Shown in pieces: positions 48,996 through 59,416 of a DNA stretch of 64,000 nucleotides. Source of the stretch: JBBKXP01 sp038251315 (GTDB lineage: Bacteria > Pseudomonadota > Alphaproteobacteria > Rhodobacterales > Rhodobacteraceae); assembly GCA_038251315.1 (NCBI GenBank), contig JBBSBK010000001.1, forward strand, positions 14,070 to 78,069, written 5' to 3'. The notes beneath the pieces were generated by a model. It saw nothing but the letters and a program-made list of their open reading frames with translations. It did not search any database and was not told where the DNA came from. The first letter of the stretch is position 1. Every line of letters begins with the position of its first letter. The position numbers and the translations under genes are program-made.

Positions 48996-49799
48996 CTAGG
49001 ACGCCACCCCTTCTTTCTGCGCCGCGCCCAAAGGCACAACGATCAGCTTGATATCGGCCGCGTCCAGCATCGCTGCGGTGCGGTCGTCGATGCCCTCGTC
49101 GGTGATGATCGTGTCAATCCGGGCCAGCGGACACAGCACAAGACTGGACCGGTTGGCGAACTTTGTGCTGTCGACCAGCACGATCAACTCGTCGGCTTGC
49201 CCAATTAATTTCGTTTCCGCCTGAATCAGCAGCGGATCCTGTTCCATCAGACCCAGCGGGCCGATGCCCTGCGCCCCCATGAACATCCGCCGCGCGTAAA
49301 AATTGCGCGTCACGTCGCTGTCGAAGGGCGACAGGATGATGTTCTGTTCGCGGTAGATCACTCCACCCGGCAGCATGACCGTGTTGCGGGTGTTTTTGAG
49401 CAGATGTTCGGCGATGGGAAACGAGTTGGTAAAGACCTGTAGCCGCCGCGTGACCAGCGGATGCACCATCTGAAACGTTGTGGTGCCGCCGTTGATGATG
49501 ATCGGCTCGCCGTCTGCGCAAAGGTCGACAGCAGCAGCGGCGATGGCCCGCTTTTCGGCGATGTTCAGCGTCTCGTTGACCGAGAATGGACGCCCCGCCA
49601 GCCCGACGAAAGGCGTGGTCGTGCGCGCCTCGGCCCCGCCGCGCACCCGCCGCAGCCGTTTTTGCAGGTCCAGCGTATTGATATCGCGACGCACCGTCGC
49701 CTCAGACGCGCCGGTAAGTGTGCAGAGATCGACGACCGTCACCACCGGACGGTCCTGAACCGCCGACAGGATGATGCGGTGCCTGTCATTCTCGTGCAT
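48996..49799 (-). CDS. rhaR: DeoR family transcriptional regulator RhaR
   Basis: A 267-residue DeoR-type regulator. The N-terminal winged helix (HRIILSAVQDRPVVTVVDLCTLTGASEATVRRDINTLDLQ) carries the DeoR signature. The effector domain has FVGLAGRPFSVNETLNIAEKRAIAAAAVDLC and NGGTTTFQMVHPL. In Rhizobium the equivalent protein represses the rha operon and responds to a rhamnose metabolite. It is the first gene of the minus-strand operon and divergent from rhaD; candidate sites lie in the shared gap. Confidence 0.9.
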   Translation of the reverse strand: MHENDRHRIILSAVQDRPVVTVVDLCTLTGASEATVRRDINTLDLQKRLRRVRGGAEARTTTPFVGLAGRPFSVNETLNIAEKRAIAAAAVDLCADGEPIIINGGTTTFQMVHPLVTRRLQVFTNSFPIAEHLLKNTRNTVMLPGGVIYREQNIILSPFDSDVTRNFYARRMFMGAQGIGPLGLMEQDPLLIQAETKLIGQADELIVLVDSTKFANRSSLVLCPLARIDTIITDEGIDDRTAAMLDAADIKLIVVPLGAAQKEGVAS

Positions 49800-49847
49800 G
49801 AACCCCCCCGCTTGCTTGACCCAAGGTGACGCGAGTCGCCCAGACCT

Positions 49848-49917
49848 GTCAATCATTAATTGTCAAAACCAGTCAGGTGAGTAGGTACATGATCGTTAAT
49901 GACGGTTCTTGATTGAC
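49848..49917. promoter_or_regulatory. Candidate RhaR operators between rhaR and rhaD
   Basis: GTCAATCA (49848-49855) recurs inverted as TGATTGAC (49910-49917), 62 bases apart. The left site also contains the imperfect palindrome CAATCATTAATTG (49850-49862) and a TGTCAA direct repeat (49847, 49861). The spacing, about six helical turns, would allow looping or one site per divergent promoter. Eye-read prediction. Confidence 0.5.
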
Positions 49918-49986
49918 TTTTACGTACCCCGGCGTCAACGTCCGCAGCACGAAAAGCCTCCGCCTGAGGTGCGATGGGAGAGAAAG

Positions 49987-52089
49987 ATGACAAGGTCTGC
50001 CACCCCGCAACGTCTTGAAAACAAATGGGACGCTAGCCACGCCAAGGGAATGACCGAACCGGAAAAGCTGCTTTACCGCTCGAACCTCCTCGGCTCTGAC
50101 AAGCGAATCACGAATTACGGTGGCGGGAATACGTCGGCCAAGGTGATGGAGAAGGATCCGCTGACCGGCGAACTGGTCGAGGTTCTTTGGGTCAAGGGAT
50201 CGGGCGGTGATGTCGGGTCGATCAAGAAGGATGGCTTTTCGACGCTCTATATGGACAAGCTGAACGCGTTGCGTGGCATTTATCGGGGCGTTGTATTCGA
50301 GGATGAAATGGTCGGCTATTTGCCGCATTGCACCTTCAATCTCAACACCCGCGCCGCCAGCATCGACACCCCGCTGCACGCCTACGTCCCAGCCAAACAC
50401 GTCGACCACATGCACCCTGATGCGATCATCGCCATCGCTGCCGCCAAGGACAGCAAGGCCCTGACCGCGAAGATTTTCGGTGACGCAATCGGCTGGTTGC
50501 CGTGGAAAAAGCCCGGCTACGAACTGGGTCTCTGGCTGTCGGATTACTGCGCCAAGAACCCCGACGCCAAGGGTGTCGTGCTGGAAAGCCACGGCCTTTT
50601 CACCTGGGCCGACGATGCACAGGATTGTTACGATCTGACCCTTGCCACGATCCAGACGGCGATGGACTGGTTTGCAGACCAGACCGCCGCCAAACCCGCA
50701 TTCGGCGGCGCCAAGCACGCCAGCCTGCCGCCCGATCAACGTCGCGCTGCCGCCGCCCGGCTGATGCCCGCGATCCGCGGCATGGTATCTGGCCAACAGC
50801 ACATGGTTGGCCATTTCACCGACAGCGACACGGTTCTGGAATTCGTCAACGCGCAGGATATGGAGCGGCTCGCCGCCCTCGGCACCTCTTGCCCTGACCA
50901 TTTCCTGCGCACAAAAATACGTCCCCTCGTCGTCGATTTCGACCCGGCCAAACCGGATGTGGACAAGACCTTGGCTGGGCTAGGCGACGCTATCGCCTCC
51001 TATCGCGCTGACTATGCCGCCTACTATGACCGCTGCAAACACGCCGACAGTCCGGCGGTCCGTGACCCTAACGCGGTGGTCTATCTGGTTCCGGGCGTCG
51101 GTATGTTGACCTTTGCCAAAGACAAGGCAACGGCGCGGATATCGGGCGAATTCTACGTCAACGCGATCAACGTGATGCGCGGCGCGGACGCGGTCAGCAC
51201 ATATTGCGGCTTGCCCGAACAGGAAGCCTTCGACATCGAATACTGGCTGCTGGAAGAGGCCAAGCTGCAACGGATGCCCAAGCCAAAATCGCTGGCAGGG
51301 CGCGTCGCCCTTGTGACCGGCGGCGCGGGCGGCATCGGGTCAGCCACGGCGGAACGTTACTTGCGCGAAGGGGCCTGCGTCATGCTGGCCGATATCGACG
51401 AAACCGCACTGGCTGATACTGCATCAACCCTGACCAGACGCTATTCGGCGGATGTCGTCAGAACGGTCAACATGAACGTCACCGACGAGGCCGCAGTCAT
51501 CGCTGCTTTTGCCGATGTCGCCGCCGAGTTCGGCGGGATCGACATTCTGGTGTCCAACGCCGGCATCGCCAGTTCGGCGCCCGTCACGCAAACCACGCTG
51601 GATCTGTGGAACAAGAACATGGCGATCCTGTCGACCGGATATTTCCTTGTCAGCCGTGAGGCCTTCAAGGTCATGCTGGCGCAAGGGATGGGCGGCGCGG
51701 TGGTCTTTGTCGCCTCCAAGAACGGGCTGGCGGCATCGCCCAACGCCTCAGCCTACTGCACAGCCAAGGCATCGGAAATCCATCTGGCTCGCTGCCTTGC
51801 CCTTGAGGGCGCACCGCATGGTATCCGTGTCAACACCGTGAACCCAGACGCGGTCTTGAAGGGATCGAAGATCTGGTCGGGTGACTGGCTCAACGAGCGC
51901 GCGAACACCTATGGCAAGGACAAGGAGGGGCTGGAAGAACATTACCGCGAGAGGTCCCTGCTCAAAAGATCGGTGTTTCCCGAAGATATCGCAGAGGCGG
52001 CCTATTTCCTGGCCGCCGACCTGTCGTCGAAATCGACCGGCAACATCATCAACGTCGATGCGGGCAACGTGCAGGCATTCACACGTTAG
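49987..52089 (+). CDS. rhaD: Bifunctional rhamnulose-1-phosphate aldolase / short-chain dehydrogenase
   Basis: A 700-residue fusion. The N-terminal class II aldolase domain (to about residue 430) contains NYGGGNTSAKV and the zinc-binding HVDHMHPDAIIA; it should split rhamnulose-1-P into dihydroxyacetone phosphate and L-lactaldehyde. The C-terminal SDR domain has VTGGAGGIGSATAERYL, DILVSNAGIASS and catalytic AYCTAKASE, and probably oxidises lactaldehyde to lactate with NAD. A GGGAGAG ribosome binding site supports ATG at 49987; upstream codons to 49909 are unrelated. Such fusions are typical of rhizobia and Rhodobacterales. Confidence 0.94.
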   Translation: MTRSATPQRLENKWDASHAKGMTEPEKLLYRSNLLGSDKRITNYGGGNTSAKVMEKDPLTGELVEVLWVKGSGGDVGSIKKDGFSTLYMDKLNALRGIYRGVVFEDEMVGYLPHCTFNLNTRAASIDTPLHAYVPAKHVDHMHPDAIIAIAAAKDSKALTAKIFGDAIGWLPWKKPGYELGLWLSDYCAKNPDAKGVVLESHGLFTWADDAQDCYDLTLATIQTAMDWFADQTAAKPAFGGAKHASLPPDQRRAAAARLMPAIRGMVSGQQHMVGHFTDSDTVLEFVNAQDMERLAALGTSCPDHFLRTKIRPLVVDFDPAKPDVDKTLAGLGDAIASYRADYAAYYDRCKHADSPAVRDPNAVVYLVPGVGMLTFAKDKATARISGEFYVNAINVMRGADAVSTYCGLPEQEAFDIEYWLLEEAKLQRMPKPKSLAGRVALVTGGAGGIGSATAERYLREGACVMLADIDETALADTASTLTRRYSADVVRTVNMNVTDEAAVIAAFADVAAEFGGIDILVSNAGIASSAPVTQTTLDLWNKNMAILSTGYFLVSREAFKVMLAQGMGGAVVFVASKNGLAASPNASAYCTAKASEIHLARCLALEGAPHGIRVNTVNPDAVLKGSKIWSGDWLNERANTYGKDKEGLEEHYRERSLLKRSVFPEDIAEAAYFLAADLSSKSTGNIINVDAGNVQAFTR

Positions 52090-52101
52090 GGGCAGCTTTT
52101 C

Positions 52102-53376
52102 ATGATCGACTCCGATATCATCACGCAGCACAACGACCACGAAAACCGCCGCCTGCGCTTGGATTACGACGCGCTGGGTGAACATCTGGACCGGCGTGGC
52201 ATCGACATAGCCCGGATCAAGGCCAAGGTGTCCGGCTACCACGTCGCTGTGCCCAGTTGGGGCGTCGGCACCGGTGGAACCCGATTTGCCCGGTTTCCGG
52301 GTCCAGGCGAACCGCGCGGCATCTTTGACAAGCTGGACGATTGCAGTGTCATCCACCAACTGACCCGCGCCACACCGTCGGTGTCGCTGCATATCCCATG
52401 GGACGACGCTCCTGCCGCCGACCTGAACGCCAAGGCCGAAGAGGTCAGGCTGAGCTTCGACGCGATGAATTCCAATACCTTTCAGGACGCACCGCAGCAG
52501 CGGAGCAGCTACAAATTCGGGTCGCTTTCGCATACCGACGCGGCGACGCGCAGGCAGGCCGTCGACCACAACATTGCCTGCATCGAACTGGGCCAGCAGA
52601 TCGGATCGAAGGCGCTGACAATCTGGGTCGGCGATGGGTCCAACTTTCCCGGACAGGCCAATTTCACCAAGGCGTTCGAACGTTACCTTGATGCCACCGC
52701 GCAGATCTACGCCGCACTGCCCGCCGACTGGACGCTGCTGACGGAACACAAAATGTATGAACCGGCGTTCTATTCGACGGTCGTGCAGGACTGGGGCAGC
52801 AATCTGCTGATCGCGCAGCACTTGGGCGACAAGGCAAAGTGTCTGGTCGATCTGGGCCACCACGCGCCCAACGTGAACATCGAAATGATCGTCGCCCGCC
52901 TGACCCAATTCGGCAAGCTGGGCGGTTTTCATTTCAACGACAGCAAATACGGCGACGACGATCTGGACTCGGGCAGCATCGACCCCTACCGCCTGTTCCT
53001 GATCTTCAATGAACTTGTCGAGGCCGAAACCAACCCTGATTTCGCCCCCATGCACATGCTCGACCAAAGCCACAACGTCACCGACCCGATCGAAAGTCTG
53101 ATGATGTCGGCAATGGAGGTGCAGCGGGCCTATGCACAGGCGCTTTTAGTCGACCGCGACGCCCTTTCTGGATTTCAGGAGGCCAACGATGCGCTGATGG
53201 CGACCAGCACACTGAAGCACGCCTTCCGCACAGACGTCGAACCGATCCTCGCAATGGCAAGGTTGGAAAACGGCGGCGCGATACACCCTGTCGCGGCCTA
53301 TCGGCAATCCGGTTATCGCGCCAAGGTCGCGAACGCCCGCCCGGCGTCATCCGGCAGCGGCGGCGGCATCGTTTGA
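52102..53376 (+). CDS. rhaI: L-rhamnose isomerase (rhizobial/Pseudomonas type)
   Basis: A 424-residue TIM-barrel sugar isomerase converting rhamnose to rhamnulose. Family blocks: YHVAVPSWGVGTGGTRFARFPGPGEPRGIFDKLDD at the N-terminus, TIWVGDGSNFPGQ, LTEHKMYEPAFYSTVVQDWG (metal-binding Glu), LVDLGHHAPNVNIE and GFHFNDSKYGDDDLDSGSIDPY (metal-binding Asp residues). It starts 12 bases after rhaD and completes the pathway. Confidence 0.95.
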   Translation: MIDSDIITQHNDHENRRLRLDYDALGEHLDRRGIDIARIKAKVSGYHVAVPSWGVGTGGTRFARFPGPGEPRGIFDKLDDCSVIHQLTRATPSVSLHIPWDDAPAADLNAKAEEVRLSFDAMNSNTFQDAPQQRSSYKFGSLSHTDAATRRQAVDHNIACIELGQQIGSKALTIWVGDGSNFPGQANFTKAFERYLDATAQIYAALPADWTLLTEHKMYEPAFYSTVVQDWGSNLLIAQHLGDKAKCLVDLGHHAPNVNIEMIVARLTQFGKLGGFHFNDSKYGDDDLDSGSIDPYRLFLIFNELVEAETNPDFAPMHMLDQSHNVTDPIESLMMSAMEVQRAYAQALLVDRDALSGFQEANDALMATSTLKHAFRTDVEPILAMARLENGGAIHPVAAYRQSGYRAKVANARPASSGSGGGIV

Positions 53377-53484
53377 TATGCCCGGCTTCGCCCTAATTCG
53401 ACCATAATTTAGTCTGATTCTGGCCGCGGATCATCTGGCAATCCGGGCGACAAGACCCGTTTGCCGCAGGCAGGCAGTTCAGGC

Positions 53485-56400
53485 GTGGCGACAATCAACG
53501 GCACTAACGGAAGCAATATCCTGACGGGGACGTCGGGCAACGACGTGATCAACGCCTACGGCGGCAACGACACTGCCTATGGCGGCGACGGATCCGACAC
53601 CATCTTTGGCGGGTCCGGCAGCGACTGGCTCTATGGCGGTGCCGATGACGACCTGCTGGATGGCGGCACCGGCAACGACAACCTTTATGGCGGTGCGGGC
53701 AACGATACCGCAGATTTCAGTGACTCCAAAAATGGGGTCACGGTTTTCCTTGATGACACATCGGGCTTTGGCCAGGGCTATGGCGGCGACGCGAACGGCG
53801 ACCGCTACTACAGCATTGAAAATGCGATCGGTTCGGACAACGACGACCGTCTGGTCGGCGGGCCAGGCGGCGGCAGCCTGTTCGGCGGCGCAGGCGATGA
53901 CACTCTGGAAGGTGGCAGCGGCAACGATCTGCTGGATGGCGGCACCGGTGACGATACGCTTCACGGTGGCGCCGGAAACGACAGCGCCTATGGCGGCGAT
54001 GGCAACGACGGCCTGTATGGCGGCACCGGCGACGATGCCCTTTTCGGTGGCGCGGGAAACGACAGTCTTTATGGCGGTGATGGCGATGACACGGTCGATG
54101 GCGGGCTTGGCGACGACGTGGTCGACGGCGGCGCGGGCAACGATAGCTTGTCCGGCGGCGACGGCACCGATACGATCTTTGGCGGCGCCGGCAACGACCG
54201 GATCAGCGGCGGTGCGGCCACCGACTATATCTACGCCGGCGATGGCAACGATTCGGTCAGCGGCGACGACGGCAACGACACTCTTTTCGGCGGGAATGGC
54301 GACGACCGGATCGACGGCGGCGCGGGCAACGATAGCCTGAGTGGCGACGCCGGAAACGACACCCTGCTGGGTGGCGCCGGCAACGACAGGCTGGACGGTG
54401 GCATCGGTGACGACAGCCTGAGTGGTGGCGACGGCATCGACACCCTGTACGGGGCCGCCGGGAACGACGCGCTGTCGGGCGGTGCCGACACCGATTATCT
54501 TTACGGCGGCGACGGCGACGACTCCTTGAGCGGCGATGACGGCAACGATACCCTCGACGGCGGCAGCGGAAACGACAGCCTGTTCGGTGGCGCGGGCGTC
54601 GATACGCTTTATGGCGGGACGGGTAACGATTTCCTCGCAGGAGGCGACGGCAACGACCGTCTCGAGGGCGGGATTGGCGACGACACCCTTGCCGGCGGGG
54701 CCGGGGCCGATACGCTTTATGGCGGCGAGGGAATGGACTACCTCGACTATTCCGCCTCGGGTGCCGGAGTGCAGATCAACCTTGGCGCGGGCACCGCGAC
54801 AGGCGGCGATGCGCAGGGCGACGTTTTGGCCGGGGTCGACGGGATCTTCGGATCGGCTTTCGATGACATCCTGATCGGGTTCAATAACCAGGGGTTCACC
54901 GGCGACGTTTACACCAACATCTTTTACGGTGGCGGCGGCAACGATTATCTTGACGGGATGGACGGCGGCGACACGTTGTTCGGCGGGGCTGACAACGACA
55001 CCGTCTATGGCGGCGGCGGCGACGATTCACTGGATGGCGGCACCGGCAACGATACCCTGTTCGGTGGCACCGGCGAAGATACGCTGGACGGCGGTGCCGG
55101 TAGCGATACGCTGGACGGCGGCGATGGCAACGACACCCTGTCAGGCGGCGACGGCACCGACACCCTGTACGGCGGCGCGGGCAACGACACCCTGTTCGGC
55201 GGCGACGGCACCGACAGCCTGTATGGCGGACTTGGCAACGATACCCTGTCCGGCGGGGCTGGAAACGACCTGCTGGATGGTGGCGACGGCAACGACACGC
55301 TGAACGGCGGTCTGGGCAATGATCTGCTTTATGGCGGGATCGGCAATGACACGCTGAACGGCGACGACGGCAACGACAGCCTGTTCGGCGGCGATGGCAC
55401 AGACCTGCTCTATGGCGGGATCGGCAACGACAGCCTGGACGGTGGTATCGGCAACGACAGCCTGTTCGGCGGTACCGGCAACGACAATCTGGACGGCGGC
55501 GCCGGCAACGATGCGCTGGACGGCGGCGATGGCGACGACCTGCTGGACGGCGGCACCGGCAACGACAGTCTTTATGGCGGCAGCGGCACCGACAGCCTCT
55601 ATGGCGGTGCGGGCAATGATCTGCTCGACGGCGGCGCCGGCTCCGATCTGCTCTATGGCGGTATCGGTAACGACATCGCCTATGGCGGCGACGGGGCCGA
55701 CACGCTGTTTGGCGGGGACGGGACCGACACGCTGTATGGCGGGGCCGGTAACGACACATTTTTTGGTGGCATCGGCGATGTGATTGACGGCGGCGTCGGC
55801 GATATCGACGTGCTTGACCTGTCCGGCACCGGCCCGCTGCGCATCATCTATAACCCGCAGGATCCGCAAGCCGGCACGGTCAACTACCTTGACGCCAATG
55901 GCAACATCATCGGGTCGCTGACATTCACCGAAATCGAGAATGTCGTGCCCTGCTTTACGCCCGGCACCCTGATCGAAACCCGCGACGGGCGGCGCACGAT
56001 CGAAGATTTGCACCTCGGCGACATGGTTCTGACCCGCGACAACGGCTATCAGGCAGTGCGCTGGGTTGGCCGCAGCCGCGTGGATGGCGACCGACTGCGC
56101 GCCGACGCCGCGCTGCAACCGATCCTCATCAAGCAGGGCGCACTGGGCCACGATACCCCTGACCGCGACATGCTGGTTTCCCGCCAGCACCGGATGCTGC
56201 TTACCGGCACCCGCGCCGAACTGATGTTCGGCGAGGACGAGGTGCTGGTGCGCGCCTGTCACCTGACCGCCCTGTCCGGCGTGTGCGAGGCGATCGTGCC
56301 GGACGTCACCTATCTGCACCTGATGTTCGACCGCCACGAGGTCGTCATGGCTGACGCGGCGTGGAGCGAAAGTTTCCAGCCGGGCGAGCGCACACTGAAC

Positions 56401-56535
56401 GGCATCGAAGCTGACCAGCGGGCCGAACTGATCAAACTGTTTCCCGAATTGGCCCGCCCAAACACGGTCGCCGCCTTCGCCGCCGCCCGCCCGACCCTGA
56501 AAAGCTACGAGGCGCGCGCACTTCTTGTAGGATGA
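53485..56535 (+). CDS. RTX calcium-binding repeat protein with C-terminal Hint domain
   Basis: A 1016-residue secreted-type protein. Residues from about 10 to 790 are nonapeptide RTX repeats (GGxGxDxLx, for example [10 protein letters not shown]), forming calcium-stabilised beta-rolls. They are interrupted near residue 80 and near residues 425-475 by serralysin-like blocks ([37 protein letters not shown]). The C-terminus is a Hint_2 domain starting at Cys823 ([15 protein letters not shown]) with [25 protein letters not shown]. Such Hint domains may cleave or anchor the protein. Export would use a type I system, none of which is encoded nearby. GTG at 53485 starts the usual ATINGTNGS sequence; a TTG at 53461 is an alternative. 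Confidence 0.9.
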   Translation: MATINGTNGSNILTGTSGNDVINAYGGNDTAYGGDGSDTIFGGSGSDWLYGGADDDLLDGGTGNDNLYGGAGNDTADFSDSKNGVTVFLDDTSGFGQGYGGDANGDRYYSIENAIGSDNDDRLVGGPGGGSLFGGAGDDTLEGGSGNDLLDGGTGDDTLHGGAGNDSAYGGDGNDGLYGGTGDDALFGGAGNDSLYGGDGDDTVDGGLGDDVVDGGAGNDSLSGGDGTDTIFGGAGNDRISGGAATDYIYAGDGNDSVSGDDGNDTLFGGNGDDRIDGGAGNDSLSGDAGNDTLLGGAGNDRLDGGIGDDSLSGGDGIDTLYGAAGNDALSGGADTDYLYGGDGDDSLSGDDGNDTLDGGSGNDSLFGGAGVDTLYGGTGNDFLAGGDGNDRLEGGIGDDTLAGGAGADTLYGGEGMDYLDYSASGAGVQINLGAGTATGGDAQGDVLAGVDGIFGSAFDDILIGFNNQGFTGDVYTNIFYGGGGNDYLDGMDGGDTLFGGADNDTVYGGGGDDSLDGGTGNDTLFGGTGEDTLDGGAGSDTLDGGDGNDTLSGGDGTDTLYGGAGNDTLFGGDGTDSLYGGLGNDTLSGGAGNDLLDGGDGNDTLNGGLGNDLLYGGIGNDTLNGDDGNDSLFGGDGTDLLYGGIGNDSLDGGIGNDSLFGGTGNDNLDGGAGNDALDGGDGDDLLDGGTGNDSLYGGSGTDSLYGGAGNDLLDGGAGSDLLYGGIGNDIAYGGDGADTLFGGDGTDTLYGGAGNDTFFGGIGDVIDGGVGDIDVLDLSGTGPLRIIYNPQDPQAGTVNYLDANGNIIGSLTFTEIENVVPCFTPGTLIETRDGRRTIEDLHLGDMVLTRDNGYQAVRWVGRSRVDGDRLRADAALQPILIKQGALGHDTPDRDMLVSRQHRMLLTGTRAELMFGEDEVLVRACHLTALSGVCEAIVPDVTYLHLMFDRHEVVMADAAWSESFQPGERTLNGIEADQRAELIKLFPELARPNTVAAFAAARPTLKSYEARALLVG

Positions 56536-56604
56536 GTTCGAAAATTTCCCGGCTTGTCGTGAACCCTGCGCTACCTGATAAAATCCTTCGTCATCGTCTG
56601 CGTG

Positions 56605-56844
56605 TCAGAACGCCTTGAAGGTCAGCGTCGTCAGCGTTCGCTCGATACCTTCGATGCCGGTGACCGCTTCGTTGATATAATGGCCAACATCGGCATTTTC
56701 GGGGATATACATCTTCATCAACAGGTCGAATTCGCCGCTGGTGGAATATAGCTCCGAATGGATTTCCTTCAGCGCCATGGCGTCGGCCACGGCATAGGTC
56801 GTGCCGGGACGGCAGCGGATCTGGACAAAGACACAAGTCGTCAT
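56605..56844 (-). CDS. Stand-alone Lrp/AsnC ligand-binding (RAM) domain protein
   Basis: A 79-residue protein consisting only of the effector-binding domain of Lrp/AsnC regulators, with no DNA-binding helix-turn-helix: [41 protein letters not shown] and [14 protein letters not shown]. Such SARD-like proteins oligomerise and bind small molecules, often amino acids. Its place beside the histidine genes is suggestive only. ATG at 56844 gives the normal domain start. Confidence 0.85.
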   Translation of the reverse strand: MTTCVFVQIRCRPGTTYAVADAMALKEIHSELYSTSGEFDLLMKMYIPENADVGHYINEAVTGIEGIERTLTTLTFKAF

Positions 56845-56957
56845 GGCGCGGCCTTTCATTTCGCGTCAGGCTGGCACGGGCAAGGCGCGGCTGCAAGGTG
56901 CTTGGCGTGCGCCCCCCCTGCCCCTATAAGCCGCCTCAGAAACCTCAGGAGACCACG

Positions 56958-57545
56958 ATGCGGACCGCCAAGATCAGCCGCAAGACCGCCGAAACCGACA
57001 TCTCGGTCAGCATCAATCTGGACGGCACCGGGACTTACGACAACCAGACGGGTGTGGGATTTTTTGACCACATGCTGGACCAGTTGGCGCGGCATTCCCT
57101 TGTCGATTTGGTGGTGCAGGCCACCGGCGATCTGCACATCGACGATCACCACACGGTCGAGGATGTGGGGATCGCGCTGGGGCAGGCCCTTGCCACCGCC
57201 TTGGGCGACAAAAAGGGCATCCGCCGCTACGGCGAGTGTCATCTGCCAATGGATGATGCACAAGTGCGCTGTGCGCTGGATCTGTCAGCCCGCCCCTATC
57301 TGGTCTGGAATCTGCAAATGCCGTCGCCCAAAATCGGCAGTTTTGACACCGAACTGGTGCGCGAATTCTTTCAGGCCTTTGCCACCCATGGCGGGATCAC
57401 CCTTCACATCGACCAGTTGCACGGGTTCAACAGCCACCACATCGCCGAGGCGACGTTCAAGGCGGTGGCGCGGGCATTGCGGACGGCGGTCGAGATTGAC
57501 ACGCGCAAGGCGGACGCCATCCCGTCGACCAAGGGATCGCTGTGA
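56958..57545 (+). CDS. hisB: Imidazoleglycerol-phosphate dehydratase
   Basis: A 195-residue manganese enzyme of histidine biosynthesis, sixth step. Metal-binding His/Glu motifs are [58 protein letters not shown]. It is the monofunctional form, without the phosphatase domain of E. coli HisB. AGGAG lies before the ATG at 56958; an earlier frame from 56898 is not needed. Overlaps hisH by four bases. Confidence 0.96.
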   Translation: MRTAKISRKTAETDISVSINLDGTGTYDNQTGVGFFDHMLDQLARHSLVDLVVQATGDLHIDDHHTVEDVGIALGQALATALGDKKGIRRYGECHLPMDDAQVRCALDLSARPYLVWNLQMPSPKIGSFDTELVREFFQAFATHGGITLHIDQLHGFNSHHIAEATFKAVARALRTAVEIDTRKADAIPSTKGSL

Positions 57546-58180
57546 CCACTGCGCTGATCGACTATGATTCCGGCAACCTCCATTCGGCACAAAAGGCGTT
57601 CGAGCGGATGGCGGCAGAGGGTCGGCATGGCGCAGTCATCGTCACATCTGATCCCGATGTGGTGGCGCGTGCCGACCGGATTGTGCTTCCCGGTGACGGG
57701 GCATTTCCGCATTGCCGCGCACAGCTGCAAGGTATCAGCGGGATGGCCGATGCGCTGCAAGATGCCGTGATCCGGCGCGGCGTGCCGTTCCTTGGCATCT
57801 GTGTGGGCATGCAGATGTTGGCGACGACAGGGTTTGAATATGCGCAAACCCCCGGCCTTGACTGGATCGGCGGCACGATCACCCGGATCGTCCCGGCCAA
57901 CCCCGCGTTCAAGGTGCCGCATATGGGCTGGAACGATCTGGTGATCGACCAGCCGCACCCGGTTCTGGCAGGGATCGACACCGGCGATCATGCCTATTTC
58001 GTCCATTCCTACGCCATGCAGGTCGCCGACCCTGCGCACCGTCTGGCACATGTGGATTACGCGGGCGACGTGACCGCGATCATCGGGCGCGACAACATCG
58101 TCGGCACGCAGTTCCATCCTGAGAAAAGTCAGGCGACGGGGTTACGGTTGATCGGGAATTTTCTAAGCTGGCGGCCCTAG
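57542..58180 (+). CDS. hisH: Imidazole glycerol phosphate synthase subunit HisH (glutamine amidotransferase)
   Basis: A 212-residue class I glutaminase that feeds ammonia to HisF. The nucleophile Cys is in [12 protein letters not shown], the catalytic His and Glu in [17 protein letters not shown], and the oxyanion strand in [13 protein letters not shown]. Its GTG start lies within the hisB stop, and its TAG shares the palindrome CTAG with the stop of the convergent DUF1003 gene. Confidence 0.96.
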   Translation: MTTALIDYDSGNLHSAQKAFERMAAEGRHGAVIVTSDPDVVARADRIVLPGDGAFPHCRAQLQGISGMADALQDAVIRRGVPFLGICVGMQMLATTGFEYAQTPGLDWIGGTITRIVPANPAFKVPHMGWNDLVIDQPHPVLAGIDTGDHAYFVHSYAMQVADPAHRLAHVDYAGDVTAIIGRDNIVGTQFHPEKSQATGLRLIGNFLSWRP

Positions 58181-58878
58181 CGCCGCGCCTCGCCCAGCCC
58201 TTCCAATATCTCGATCTGAATCTGCTGCATCTCGACTAAACGCTCCCATTGCCGTGCCAGTTGGTGGTCGATCTTTTCGTGCAGCTGGCGGATTTCCAAC
58301 TCGGCCTTGAGGTTGACGCGGTAATCGTTTTCGGCGCGCAACCTGTCCTTGGCCTCTTTGCGCCCCTGACTCATCATGATGACGGGAGCCTGCAAGGCGG
58401 CGACGCAGGACAGGACAAGGTTCAACAGAATGAACGGATAGGGATCGAAGGGCTGCATCAAAAGCCCGATCGCGTTCACCGTGATCCAGACGATCAGAAC
58501 GACCATGAACCCGATGATAAACCGCCATGACCCGCCAAAATCGGCGACCCGGTCGGCCATGCGTTCGCCAAACGTCGTGGCTGCCGCCACCCGATCGCCC
58601 GGCGGCTGCGAGATCACGGCGCCTTGGGCGATACTGTCGATGACCTGCCGTTCAAGCTGGCCCAACTCGCCGCGCTCGTCTTCGAGCATCGCTTCGACAT
58701 AACGGCGGCGATAACGGGCCAGATCGGGCTGGCAGATGTGATCGCCTTTGACCCAATCGGGATGTTCGGCGCGGATCATTTCGGAAATGCCGCTGCGCAC
58801 GTCAGTCCAGTCGTGCAGGTCTTGCCGATCGAAAGGCTTGCCGCATATCCGGCAGATAAGTTGCGGCGCTTGGGTCAC
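58177..58878 (-). CDS. DUF1003 domain membrane protein
   Basis: A 233-residue protein. A zinc-ribbon-like CRICGKPFD opens it; then a GERMADRVADFGGSWRFIIGFMVVLIVWITVNAIGLL stretch and FDPYPFILLNLVLSCVAALQAPVIMMSQGR give the two spans and signature of DUF1003. A coiled-coil-like basic/acidic C-terminus (KAELEIRQLHEKIDHQL) follows. Function unknown. It faces hisH on the opposite strand. Confidence 0.87.
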   Translation of the reverse strand: MTQAPQLICRICGKPFDRQDLHDWTDVRSGISEMIRAEHPDWVKGDHICQPDLARYRRRYVEAMLEDERGELGQLERQVIDSIAQGAVISQPPGDRVAAATTFGERMADRVADFGGSWRFIIGFMVVLIVWITVNAIGLLMQPFDPYPFILLNLVLSCVAALQAPVIMMSQGRKEAKDRLRAENDYRVNLKAELEIRQLHEKIDHQLARQWERLVEMQQIQIEILEGLGEARR

Positions 58879-58912
58879 CCGGGCAATCCATTATCGGTGC
58901 CATGTTGAAACG

Positions 58913-58942
58913 CAAACAGCGGGCCACGCGACCCGCCGTTTG
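58913..58942 (-). terminator. Probable terminator downstream of the DUF2147 gene
   Basis: An 11-bp stem with one G-T pair (CAAACGGCGGG / CCCGCTGTTTG on the minus strand) and an 8-base loop starts 18 bases after the stop. Only a short T-run (CGTTTC) follows, so strength is uncertain. Confidence 0.5.
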
Positions 58943-58960
58943 TCAATCGCACCACGGGAA

Positions 58961-59347
58961 TTACTGCACCCGCGTCCAGTTCTGGCTGGCGCAGATCAGA
59001 CCACCGGCGACGCAACCGCGCAGCCGCAGCTGGTCGCCGCTCACGTCCATCTTGCCGACATAGATCTTGTCGTTGGACGGGCGCCAGACTTGCCCGGCAT
59101 AAGACCCGTCACCAGCCGGGGCCATGTCGATCACGATCTGGCGACCCAGGTTCGGCGACTGGTATTCGCCGGTCGCGTTGAATGTCTGGTTGATCGTGCC
59201 ACAAAACGCAGCACCACAGGGCGCGATCACGACCATCGCATAGGCGCCGTCGTCAACTTCGGTCTGCCACGTGCCTTCGGCCGGATCGGCCCATGCCGCC
59301 CCTGCCATCGCGACCAAGGCCCCTGCAGCCATCAAGAACTTGTTCAT
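58961..59347 (-). CDS. DUF2147 family secreted protein
   Basis: A 128-residue exported protein. The signal peptide is KFLMAAGALVAMAGAAWA before DPAEGTW. The mature part has the DUF2147 pattern: EGTWQTEVDDG, VIAPCGAAFCGTINQTF with two cysteines that probably pair, GQVWRPSNDKIYVGKMDVSGDQLRLRGCVAGGLICASQNWTRV. ATG at 59347 follows GGAGAAG. Function unknown; relatives are periplasmic. Confidence 0.86.
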   Translation of the reverse strand: MNKFLMAAGALVAMAGAAWADPAEGTWQTEVDDGAYAMVVIAPCGAAFCGTINQTFNATGEYQSPNLGRQIVIDMAPAGDGSYAGQVWRPSNDKIYVGKMDVSGDQLRLRGCVAGGLICASQNWTRVQ

Positions 59348-59416
59348 CTCTTCTCCTCCCATGAGAATTGTCGCCGTATCTGTGCCGATCCGCCGATTCC
59401 AATCAAGCCTGACGTT

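Noticed and set aside
54896..55759. Cys/Arg-rich antisense protein opposite the RTX repeats
   Set aside because: An artefact of reading repetitive GGC/GAC codons on the other strand.
53485..55800. DNA repeats that could suggest a CRISPR array or minisatellite
   Set aside because: The period follows the 27-bp RTX codon unit in a continuous frame, with no spacer/repeat architecture.
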